From: JBDSKH01 sp035495435
GTDB taxonomy: Bacteria; Actinomycetota; Actinomycetes; Actinomycetales; Microbacteriaceae
NCBI GenBank assembly: GCA_035495435.1
Contig: DATJFV010000089.1
Span: forward strand, 1-20,567
Direction: 5' to 3'
DNA: 20,567 bases
The position numbers and the translations under genes were made by a program. Positions 14,314 to 20,567 of this stretch are shown here, piece after piece (the first letter of the stretch is position 1; each line of letters begins with the position of its first letter). Under the pieces are notes generated by a model. The model saw nothing but the letters and a program-made list of their open reading frames with translations. It had not been told where the DNA came from and searched no databases.

Positions 14314-15567
14314 GTGGCAGCTCCCCGTCCCGACCTGTTGGCTCTGCGAGCCTGGTACGCGTTCAGCCAGCTCCGGCTGCGCGAGCGGCCGCGCCCCACC
14401 GACGTTCCCGCGATCCGCAGCGGCGACCCTGCCGCCGACCGGGTGCTGCTGGTCGGCAACGGACCCAGCCAGGGCTGGGGCGTCCTGACCCACCAACTCG
14501 CGCTCACCGGGCAGCTCGCCACGGCGGTCGCAGAACGCACCGGCCGTGCCTGCGACGCCGACCTGATCGGTGCCGAGTCGATGAACGTGCGGTCGGCGCT
14601 CAGCTGGATCGGCGACCGCGACCTCAGCCAGGCGGATGCGATCGTGCTGATGATCGGAACGAACGACGCCCTGCGACTCACCGACCAGCGCGTCTGGGAG
14701 CAGGAGCTCTACGACCTGCTCGCCGGGATCGAGAAGCGCGCCGGCCGGGACGCGGTGGTCGTGCTGGCCGGAATCCCTCCGATTGCCGCCTTCGGCGCGT
14801 ACACCGGACTGGTGGCGCGTCTCACCGAGGGGCACCGCCGACGTCTCAACGAATCGGCGAAACGCATCGCGGCAGCGCGCCACGTCGTGTACCTCGAACT
14901 GCCCGAACCGGTCGCGTCGGTCGACGACGCCCCCGTCGCGGCCTACAGCGAGCTGGCCGCACTCCTCGCCACAGAACTCGCACCGCGGATGCTGGCGGCA
15001 CGCCCCGCCGCCGCCGCACGCCCCGCTCAGCAGGACCGGGTCTGGGACTGGAGCGGTGCCGCGACGTTCGTCGAACTCGCCCGCACGGGAGGCGACTCTG
15101 AGCTGCGCCGGCTGACCGAGCAGGCGCAGAAGTCGTTCGGGGTCGAACTGGCCGTCGTCTCGCTCGCCGAAGGCGACCGGCTGTACCACGGCACGAACAC
15201 GGATGTGATCCCCGCGTCGGTGCCGCTCGAGCTGTCGTTCTGCCGCTACACCGTCGAGAGCGGTGAACCGGTCGTCATTCCCGACACCGGCAAGGACCCG
15301 CGATTCGACGGCAACCCGCTCGTGGATGTGTCGTTCATCAACTTCTACGCCGGGTATCCGCTGCGGGCGTCGGACGGGCACGTGATCGGCTCGTTCTGCC
15401 TGCAGGGATCGCAACCGCGCCGGCAGTCGGCCGTCGCGCTCGACCTGCTGCGTCAGCTCGCCCTCGAGGCCGAGGAGGTGCTGCGCGGCTACGAGACTGA
15501 GACAGCGCAGCGCCCGGTGACCCGGGTGGTCATGCCGCTGCCGCAGGGCGACGCCATCACGTTCTGA
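14314..15567 (+). CDS. Degenerate SGNH-hydrolase domain fused to a GAF domain
   Basis: A 417-residue, two-domain cytosolic protein. Residues about 44-215 follow the SGNH/GDSL fold: VLLVGNGPSQGWGV at block I, then ADAIVLMIGTNDAL with the block III GTND (115-118), then VVVLAGIPPI. At block I the usual GDS reads GNG, so the nucleophile Ser is missing, and no DxxH appears in the block V region. A linker rich in Ala and Arg leads to a GAF domain at about 260-391 (SFCRYTVESGEPVVIPDT, FINFYAGYPLRA, VIGSFCLQG), a small-molecule or signal-sensing fold. There is no output domain. Role unknown; sensing or protein binding is inferred. The GTG at 14314 has GAGG seven bases upstream, so I prefer it to the TTG at 14299. 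Confidence 0.83.
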   Translation: MAAPRPDLLALRAWYAFSQLRLRERPRPTDVPAIRSGDPAADRVLLVGNGPSQGWGVLTHQLALTGQLATAVAERTGRACDADLIGAESMNVRSALSWIGDRDLSQADAIVLMIGTNDALRLTDQRVWEQELYDLLAGIEKRAGRDAVVVLAGIPPIAAFGAYTGLVARLTEGHRRRLNESAKRIAAARHVVYLELPEPVASVDDAPVAAYSELAALLATELAPRMLAARPAAAARPAQQDRVWDWSGAATFVELARTGGDSELRRLTEQAQKSFGVELAVVSLAEGDRLYHGTNTDVIPASVPLELSFCRYTVESGEPVVIPDTGKDPRFDGNPLVDVSFINFYAGYPLRASDGHVIGSFCLQGSQPRRQSAVALDLLRQLALEAEEVLRGYETETAQRPVTRVVMPLPQGDAITF

Positions 15568-15580
15568 ACCGGCGACCCGC

Positions 15581-17368
15581 TCAGCCCGAGCCGATGCGTC
15601 GGCGCAGAAGGTCGATGCGGGCCTGAAGCTGTGCCACCGTCGCACGCGACACCTCCGGTCCGCCGCACAGCCGCCGCACCTCGGCGTGCACCTGCGCGTG
15701 CGTCTGCCCGGAGGAACGCGCCTGGACGGAGACCAGCCGATTCAGCAGCTTGCGCTGCTCGGTGATCGTGCGATGCAGCGGCTGGGGCCCGGAGTCCCCA
15801 TCGGCAGAGGGAGGCCGTTCGGCCGCGTGCCGGCGCTGACGGGCCTGGCGCGAGCGCAGCAGACGAGACACCTCCTCGGGCTCGAGGATGCCCGGAATGC
15901 CGATGAAGTCCCATTCCTCGGGCGTTCCCGGCTCGGCGAGGGTGCCGTACTCCTCGCCGTCGTAGAGCACCTTCTCGAAGGTCGCCACCGAACCCAGAGC
16001 GGTCCACTCGTACTCGTCGAGAAGTTCTGCGGAGGCGGACTCCTGCTGCTCGGCCCGCTCGAGCAGGTCGTCCTCGAGGAGGGCGTCGGCATCCGTCTCG
16101 CGATCGAGGGCGTGGTCGCGTTCCCGCTCCAGTTCGGCGGCCAGACCGAGCAGGACCGGCACGCTCGGCAGGAAGATGGATGCCAGCTCACCCCGCCGCC
16201 GAGCCCGCACGAACCGGCCGATGGCCTGGGCGAAGAACAGCGGCGTGGAGGCGCTCGTGGCGTAGACACCCACCGAGAGGCGCGGCACGTCGACCCCCTC
16301 GGACACCATCCGTACCGCGACCATCCAGCGCTGGTCGCTCTCGGCGAAACGCTGAATGCGCTCCGACGACGCCTTCTCGTCGCTCAGCACGAGCACCGGC
16401 GCAGTTCCGGTGATCTCGGTCAGAATCGCGGCGTACGCGCGCGCCGCGGTCTGGTCGGTCGCGATCACCAGGCCCCCGGCATCCGGAACCGACTGCCGCA
16501 CCTCGCTCAGCCGGCGGTCGGCGGCGGTCAGCACCGCAGGAATCCAGTCGCCATCGGGGTCGAGCGCCGCCCGCCAGGCCTGCGCCGTCACGTCCTTGGT
16601 GTCGTCCTGGCCGAGAGTCGCCTCCCACTCCTCGCCCTGCCGGGTGCGCCAGCGCATCGTGCCCGCGTAGGACAGGAAGATCACCGGGCGCACGACGCCA
16701 TCGTGAAGGGCCCGCCCGTAGCCGTAGGCGAAGTCGGTCTGCGACAGGCGGACACCCCGCTCGTCGCGCAGATAGCTGACGAACGGAATCGGCGCGGTGT
16801 CCGAGCGGAACGGGGTACCGGTGAGCGACAGGCGCCGGGTCGCCGGGTCGAACGCGTCGCGGATGGCGTCACCCCAGCTCAGCGCGTCGCCACCGTGGTG
16901 CACCTCGTCGAGGATCACCAGGGTGCGCCGCGACTCGGTGAGGGCACGGTGCACAGCCGACTTCACGGCCACCTGGGCGTAGGTCACGACGACCCCGTGG
17001 TACTGGCGTGATTCGCGTGCGTGCCGGTTGGTGAACCGAGGATCGAGGCGGATGCCGGCGCGATGCGCCGCGTCGGCCCACTGGATCTTCAGGTGCTCGG
17101 TCGGGGCGACCACCGTGATCCGGTCGACGACACGGGTGCGCAGCAGCTCGGCCGCCAGCCGCAGCGCGAAAGTGGTCTTGCCGGCTCCGGGGGTCGCCGA
17201 CACCAGGAAGTCGCGATGGGTGCCCGAGAAATAGGTGTCGAGCGCCTCCTGCTGCCAGGCGCGCAGCGCCGACACCGTGCCACGCGCCGCCCGCTCGGGG
17301 TAGGCCGGCGGCAACTGCTCGGCGGCGGTGACGGCACGGAACACCGGCCCCGCCCCCCGCTCAGTCAC
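15581..17368 (-). CDS. SF2 DEAD/DEAH-box helicase
   Basis: A 595-residue superfamily 2 helicase. In order: a Q-like RAWQQEAL (about 36-43), Walker A ATPGAGKT (58-65), Ia VVAPTEHLKIQW, Walker B DEVHH (154-158), motif III SLTGTPFR (181-188), motif V VSEGVDVPRL (355-364) and motif VI QAIGRFVRARR (381-391). The C-terminal 180 residues are helical and charged (ERERDHALDRETDADALLEDD), with a final predicted coiled segment. The DEVHH plus GxxR arrangement resembles UvrB/RAD25-type dsDNA translocases, but the substrate is unknown. The start is a GTG with TACCCT seven bases upstream. dinB ends 36 bases upstream on the same strand, so this gene may have both its own and read-through transcription. Confidence 0.92.
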   Translation of the reverse strand: MTERGAGPVFRAVTAAEQLPPAYPERAARGTVSALRAWQQEALDTYFSGTHRDFLVSATPGAGKTTFALRLAAELLRTRVVDRITVVAPTEHLKIQWADAAHRAGIRLDPRFTNRHARESRQYHGVVVTYAQVAVKSAVHRALTESRRTLVILDEVHHGGDALSWGDAIRDAFDPATRRLSLTGTPFRSDTAPIPFVSYLRDERGVRLSQTDFAYGYGRALHDGVVRPVIFLSYAGTMRWRTRQGEEWEATLGQDDTKDVTAQAWRAALDPDGDWIPAVLTAADRRLSEVRQSVPDAGGLVIATDQTAARAYAAILTEITGTAPVLVLSDEKASSERIQRFAESDQRWMVAVRMVSEGVDVPRLSVGVYATSASTPLFFAQAIGRFVRARRRGELASIFLPSVPVLLGLAAELERERDHALDRETDADALLEDDLLERAEQQESASAELLDEYEWTALGSVATFEKVLYDGEEYGTLAEPGTPEEWDFIGIPGILEPEEVSRLLRSRQARQRRHAAERPPSADGDSGPQPLHRTITEQRKLLNRLVSVQARSSGQTHAQVHAEVRRLCGGPEVSRATVAQLQARIDLLRRRIGSG

Positions 17369-17375
17369 GTCATCG

Positions 17376-17381
17376 AGGGTA
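17376..17381 (-). promoter_or_regulatory. Candidate -10 element for the helicase gene (leaderless start)
   Basis: On the minus strand TACCCT (TANNNT) is followed by 7 bases and the GTG at 17368. It lies in the 36-base gap after dinB. There is no ribosome site. Confidence 0.5.
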
Positions 17382-17404
17382 GGCGATGCAGGTGACAGCG
17401 CGCG

Positions 17405-18646
17405 TCAGTCGTCCCCATGCCCGTACCGCCGCAGCGGCCCGTCGTTCAACAGGGCAGCGGGCCGCACCGCACCCGGCCCGAACTTGCCGGCCACGGCGTC
17501 GAGGGTGTACTCCGCATCGCGCCAGGCCTCGTCCTCATCCCACAGCCCGAGTGATGCGACCGCTCCGGTCAACTGCTCTCCCCGCACGCCGATCAGCCGC
17601 ACCGGCCGGCCGTTCTGCGCGGCCGATTCGTAGAGCGCGCGCGCCTCGTCGTAGATGCGCTTGGCCAGATCGGTGGGGTCGGCCAGGGTGCGCGACCGGG
17701 AGATCGTCGTGAAGTCCTCGAAGCGCAGCTTGATCGACACCGTGCGGGCCTGCACCCCCGCACGGCGCAGGCGAACGGCGACCCCCTCTGCCAGGCCGAG
17801 CAGCGCGCGGTGCACCACCGCCTCATCGGTCACGTCGTGCTCGAAGGTCGTCTCGTGCCCGATGCTCTTCTCTTCGCGCTCCGTCGACACCGATCGTGGA
17901 TCCCGTCCGTTGGCGAGGTCGTGCAGTCGCGCGGCGGCCGCCGGCCCGACGGCTCGAGTGAGAGCGTCGAGTGGCACGTCGGCCACATCGCCGACGGTGC
18001 GCAATCCGAGCCGGGTGAGCTGCTCCTCCGACTTCGCTCCGACCCCCCAGAGCGCAGACACCGGCTGCGGGTGCAGAAATCCGAGGGTGGATGCCGCAGG
18101 TACCACGAGCAGGCCGTCCGGCTTCGCGCGTGAGGACGCCAGCTTCGCCACATATTTGGTGGCCGCGGCGCCGACGGACGCGCGCAGACCGGTCTCGGCG
18201 TGAATGCGTTCGCGCAGTCGCGTGCCGATCTGCCACGGCGTTCCCATCAGGCGCAGGGCGCCCGCGACATCCAGGAAGGCCTCATCGATCGACAGCGACT
18301 CGACCAGCGGGGTGACGTCGCGCAGCAGCGCCATCACGACGGAGGAGAAGTGCGCATAGCGCTCGAAGTGCGGCTCGAGGACGACCGCCTGCGGGCAGCG
18401 CCGCAGAGCCACGGACATCGGCATGGCCGAGTTCACGCCGTACCGCCGCGCCTCATAGGCGGCCGCGGTGACCACCGAGCGCATCGATGCGTGCCCCACG
18501 ATCACCGGCTTGCCCACCAGGTCGGGGCGTTCGAGCAATTCGACCGAGGCGTAGAAGGCATCCATGTCGACGTGCAGGATCGTGGCCGTGCGATCCTCGA
18601 CGGGCGCGTCGCTGACCTGGCGGCCGCGCCCATCCTGCTTGCTCAC
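17405..18646 (-). CDS. dinB: DNA polymerase IV (Y-family, DinB)
   Basis: A 413-residue translesion polymerase. The palm has HVDMDAFYASVE with Asp27 and the SIDEAFLDV motif with Asp121/Glu122, so the metal-binding acids are intact, unlike in ImuB. The fingers contain YEARRYGVNSAMPM. The thumb helix-hairpin-helix contains LWGVGAKSEEQLTRLGLRT. The little finger contains EKSIGHETTFEHD and VSIKLRFEDFTT. The C-terminal region has hydrophobic motifs (QLTGAVASLGLWDE) that could contact the beta clamp. An ATG at 18670 is in frame, but the GTG at 18646 has AGGA seven bases upstream and avoids a cysteine-containing extension. No SOS box is seen upstream. Confidence 0.94.
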   Translation of the reverse strand: MSKQDGRGRQVSDAPVEDRTATILHVDMDAFYASVELLERPDLVGKPVIVGHASMRSVVTAAAYEARRYGVNSAMPMSVALRRCPQAVVLEPHFERYAHFSSVVMALLRDVTPLVESLSIDEAFLDVAGALRLMGTPWQIGTRLRERIHAETGLRASVGAAATKYVAKLASSRAKPDGLLVVPAASTLGFLHPQPVSALWGVGAKSEEQLTRLGLRTVGDVADVPLDALTRAVGPAAAARLHDLANGRDPRSVSTEREEKSIGHETTFEHDVTDEAVVHRALLGLAEGVAVRLRRAGVQARTVSIKLRFEDFTTISRSRTLADPTDLAKRIYDEARALYESAAQNGRPVRLIGVRGEQLTGAVASLGLWDEDEAWRDAEYTLDAVAGKFGPGAVRPAALLNDGPLRRYGHGDD

Positions 18647-18672
18647 GCTGACATCCTGACACCCGCCCATGA

Positions 18673-18705
18673 CGAAGGGGCCCCGGTACGACCGGAGCCC
18701 CTTCG
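18673..18705 (-). terminator. Terminator-like hairpin after the GlsB-type gene
   Basis: A 14-bp inverted repeat with one mismatch (18673-18686 with 18692-18705) encloses the loop TACGA. It lies about ten bases beyond the stop of the minus-strand membrane-protein gene and before dinB. There is no T tract, as is common in GC-rich genomes. Confidence 0.75.
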
Positions 18706-18715
18706 GTGTTGCGGA

Positions 18716-18982
18716 TCAGGCGCGACGGCTGCCGCGCGTGACCAGGCCGTAGATCAGCAGGACGACGATCGATCCGCCGATGGCCAGCAGCCAGGTCTGG
18801 ATCGAGAAGAAGTCCTCCAGGGGTGCGTTGAACAGAACGCTGCCGAGGAAGCCGCCGAGCAGGGCGCCGACGATCCCGAGGATGAGCGTGATGATCCAGC
18901 CGCCGCCCTGACGACCGGGCAGGATCAGCTTCGCGATTGCGCCGGCCACGAGGCCGAGGACGATCCATCCGAGAATTCCCAT
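18716..18982 (-). CDS. GlsB/YeaQ/YmgE-family small membrane protein
   Basis: An 88-residue protein of the family once called transglycosylase-associated. It starts MGILGWIVLGLVAGAIAKL, then LPGRQGGGWIITLILGIVGA, GGFLGSVLF, and ends with a third helix (WLLAIGGSIVVLLIYGLV) and a basic tail. The glycine-rich three-helix pattern is diagnostic. Members are often stress-induced, but their molecular role is unclear. GGGAG lies about seven bases before the ATG. The gene ends in its own hairpin (18673-18705) and is divergent from the SGNH hydrolase gene. Confidence 0.93.
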   Translation of the reverse strand: MGILGWIVLGLVAGAIAKLILPGRQGGGWIITLILGIVGALLGGFLGSVLFNAPLEDFFSIQTWLLAIGGSIVVLLIYGLVTRGSRRA

Positions 18983-19094
18983 GATGTGACTCCCAGTGTG
19001 TTGTGCTGTCCCCGGATCTCGGGGGCCGCGCTTCGAGTCAACCGCACGCGGCGCGCGGTGCGCGGGGGCTGGCGCGGCGATGCAAGATGGAGTA

Positions 19095-19871
19095 ATGGCT
19101 GTGCAGCATCCCTGGTCGCGCTACGTCGCCATCGGCGACTCGTTCACCGAAGGAATCGGGGACCCCGAACCGCGCTCCCCCGGCGGGCACCGCGGCTGGG
19201 CGGACCGGGTGGCGGAGGTGCTGAGCGCTCAGACCGAGGGCTTCGCCTATGCCAATCTCGCCGTGCGCGGCCGGCTGCTGCAGCAGATCCTCGATGAGCA
19301 GGTCGAACCGGCGCTCGAACTGCGCCCCGACCTGATCACCGTGTCGATGGGCGGCAACGACGTCATCCGGCCGGGAACCGATCCCGACGAGATCGCCGCC
19401 CGTTTCGAGAGCGGCATCGAGCGCCTCAGTCGCGACGGTGCCACCGTGGTCATGTTCAACGGCCCCGACATCGGAATGACGCCGGTGCTCGGGCGCATCC
19501 GCGGCAAGGTCGCGATCTACAACGAGAACCTGCGCACCATCGCGCAGCGGTACGACGCGATCGTCGCCGACATGTGGTCGCTGCGCGAACTGGCCGACCC
19601 GCGCATGTGGGCACCCGACCGGCTGCATTTCTCGCCGATCGGGCATCAGGCGATCGCGCGGATGGTGCTGCGCGCCCTCAACGTCGAGAACGACCTCGAG
19701 CCGTTCGCGGCAGATCCGATGCCCCGTCAGACCTGGCGTCAGGCACGCCGGGAGGACATCGGCTGGGCGCGGGAGTACTTCGCCCCGTGGATCCTCCGCC
19801 GCATCCGGCATCAATCCTCCGGCGACGGCGTGAGCGCGAAGCGTCCCACGTTCGACCGCGGGACCTCCTAG
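19095..19871 (+). CDS. SGNH/GDSL-family hydrolase (catalytically complete)
   Basis: A 258-residue esterase/lipase-type protein. Block I is VAIGDSFTEG with nucleophile Ser16, block II LAVRG, block III SMGGND with Asn88, and block V DRLHFS with Asp175 and His178, so the full Ser-Gly-Asn-His set is present. There is no signal peptide, so a cytosolic location is likely; the ester substrate cannot be told. The C-terminus is an extended basic/aromatic tail (about 205-258). The ATG at 19095 has GGAG only two bases away, which is too close for a normal ribosome site. CAAGAT six bases upstream looks like a leaderless -10. An in-frame ATG at 19080 is the alternative. The stop shares CTAG with the convergent carboxypeptidase gene. 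Confidence 0.92.
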   Translation: MAVQHPWSRYVAIGDSFTEGIGDPEPRSPGGHRGWADRVAEVLSAQTEGFAYANLAVRGRLLQQILDEQVEPALELRPDLITVSMGGNDVIRPGTDPDEIAARFESGIERLSRDGATVVMFNGPDIGMTPVLGRIRGKVAIYNENLRTIAQRYDAIVADMWSLRELADPRMWAPDRLHFSPIGHQAIARMVLRALNVENDLEPFAADPMPRQTWRQARREDIGWAREYFAPWILRRIRHQSSGDGVSAKRPTFDRGTS

Positions 19872-20567
19872 AACAACTCTGCGGGATGGGTCAGGCGCCA
19901 GCCCGGTCCCGGGTCGGTGATCGACTCCGACAGCACGAGCGGCACGGTCACGCTGCGCTCCCCCGCCGTGAACACGACCTGCCCCACGGTCGCGCCCGCG
20001 TCGGCGACCCGCACCGGATCGGCGTCGACCTCGATCGTGATCGGTGTGTCGCTCCAGGTGAGCAGGACCGCCTCCGCACCCGCCTCGGCCTCGGCCTTCT
20101 GGCCCCACACCGTCGTGTAGGACGCGAACTCCTCGCCGACGTCGCTCACGTCGACCTCGTGGAACCCCGCGCGCGCTGTCTTCAGCAGCTTGGTGATCGC
20201 TGCGTCGATGGTCGGGTGATCGACCCCGCCGAGGACGACACCGACGAGGGTGACCGTCGACGATCCGATGGCGTACTGGGCCGAGAAGAGAAGATTCGCC
20301 CCGAAGGTGTCGAGGGTGCCTGTCTTGATGCCGGTGATCCCGTGGGTTCCGAGCAGTTCGTTGGAGTTCTCGAGATCACCAACATCGTGCAGGGTCAGCT
20401 TGTCGGTGCCGACGATGGCGGAGACGACCGGATCCGCCAGCGCCAGCCGGCCGAGCTCGACCAGATCCGACGCGGTGGCCCGGTTCCCGGGATCCAGCCC
20501 GGTCGAATCCACGATCGTCACACTCGGCAGGTCATGCGCGGCGACCCAGGTCTTGGCGGCCGCCACG
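19868..20567 (-). CDS. D-alanyl-D-alanine carboxypeptidase (PBP5-like), C-terminal part
   Basis: The window holds the last 232 or so residues; the N-terminus, with SxxK and probably SxN, lies beyond the right edge. The third active-site motif of serine penicillin-binding proteins is visible in GITGIKTGTLDTFGANLLFS (KTG). The preceding VDSTGLDPGNRATASDLVEL and the following VTLVGVVLGG are typical of the S11 family. The last 90 or so residues are a beta-rich domain (ASYTTVWGQKAEA onward). Such enzymes trim the terminal D-Ala from peptidoglycan stem peptides outside the membrane. The stop overlaps that of the SGNH hydrolase gene on the other strand. Confidence 0.9.
   Translation of the reverse strand, partial: VAAAKTWVAAHDLPSVTIVDSTGLDPGNRATASDLVELGRLALADPVVSAIVGTDKLTLHDVGDLENSNELLGTHGITGIKTGTLDTFGANLLFSAQYAIGSSTVTLVGVVLGGVDHPTIDAAITKLLKTARAGFHEVDVSDVGEEFASYTTVWGQKAEAEAGAEAVLLTWSDTPITIEVDADPVRVADAGATVGQVVFTAGERSVTVPLVLSESITDPGPGWRLTHPAELF

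Noticed and set aside
14287..15645. 452-codon minus-strand frame opposite the SGNH-GAF gene
   Set aside because: Low-information Arg/Gly/Val/Asp-rich sequence; the plus-strand frame has clear domain signatures.
15686..17011. 441-codon plus-strand frame opposite the helicase
   Set aside because: It is antisense to an intact set of SF2 motifs and has no recognisable domain.
18646..18720. Search for an SOS box upstream of dinB
   Set aside because: No sequence close to TCGAAC-N4-GTTCGA is present there; only the GlsB-type terminator hairpin is found.
1..20567. CRISPR arrays, insertion sequences, phage genes or attachment sites
   Set aside because: No spaced direct repeats, transposase or integrase motifs, or duplications of the tRNA-Leu 3' end were seen.

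Overview
The window is about 20.6 kb of very GC-rich DNA, densely packed with genes. The codon use, the imuA/imuB/dnaE2 mutagenesis genes with actinobacterial-type SOS boxes, and the HAD / TrmI / FKBP lipoprotein gene order all point to an actinobacterium, most likely Microbacteriaceae (Microbacterium-like). The taxon is inferred from gene content, not from a database search. Nothing looks like a plasmid, prophage, insertion sequence or CRISPR array. No gene-free stretch exceeds 300 bases; the longest gap, about 155 bases at 9108-9262, is a promoter region.

Layout: 1-2621 (minus) holds a HAD phosphatase, the tRNA m1A58 methyltransferase TrmI and a tandem-FKBP lipoprotein cut by the window edge. 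A PAC2-family gene (2702-3586, plus) runs divergently from these. Next come UppP and an M20 peptidase (3583-5789, minus), then a tRNA-Leu(GAG) with its terminator (5852-5981, plus). Small genes follow at 6035-7688: an unrecognised protein, a YegP/DUF1508-like protein, a cold-shock-domain/DUF1294 membrane fusion and a DUF2834-like membrane protein.

The core is a damage-inducible mutasome at 7763-14205: imuA, imuB and dnaE2. imuA and imuB each have a perfect palindromic SOS box inside an almost identical promoter. imuB and dnaE2 overlap (TGATG). Between imuA and imuB, on the opposite strand, lies a tandem pair of DUF3892-like paralogues. By family knowledge LexA/RecA would switch the cassette on after DNA damage. 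ImuB, lacking catalytic acids but carrying a clamp-binding-like motif, would bridge DnaE2 to the beta clamp, with ImuA as accessory factor. A second Y-family polymerase (dinB, 17405-18646) lies 3.2 kb downstream without a visible SOS box.

The rest is a degenerate SGNH-GAF fusion protein (14314-15567), an SF2 helicase (15581-17368, minus), dinB, a GlsB/YeaQ/YmgE-type membrane protein, an intact SGNH/GDSL hydrolase (19095-19871) and the C-terminal part of a D-alanyl-D-alanine carboxypeptidase (19868 to the end, minus).

A recurring signal is a -10-like element (TANNNT, or looser NANNNT) ending 5-7 bases before the chosen start codon, as expected for leaderless transcription. It decided several start choices here.
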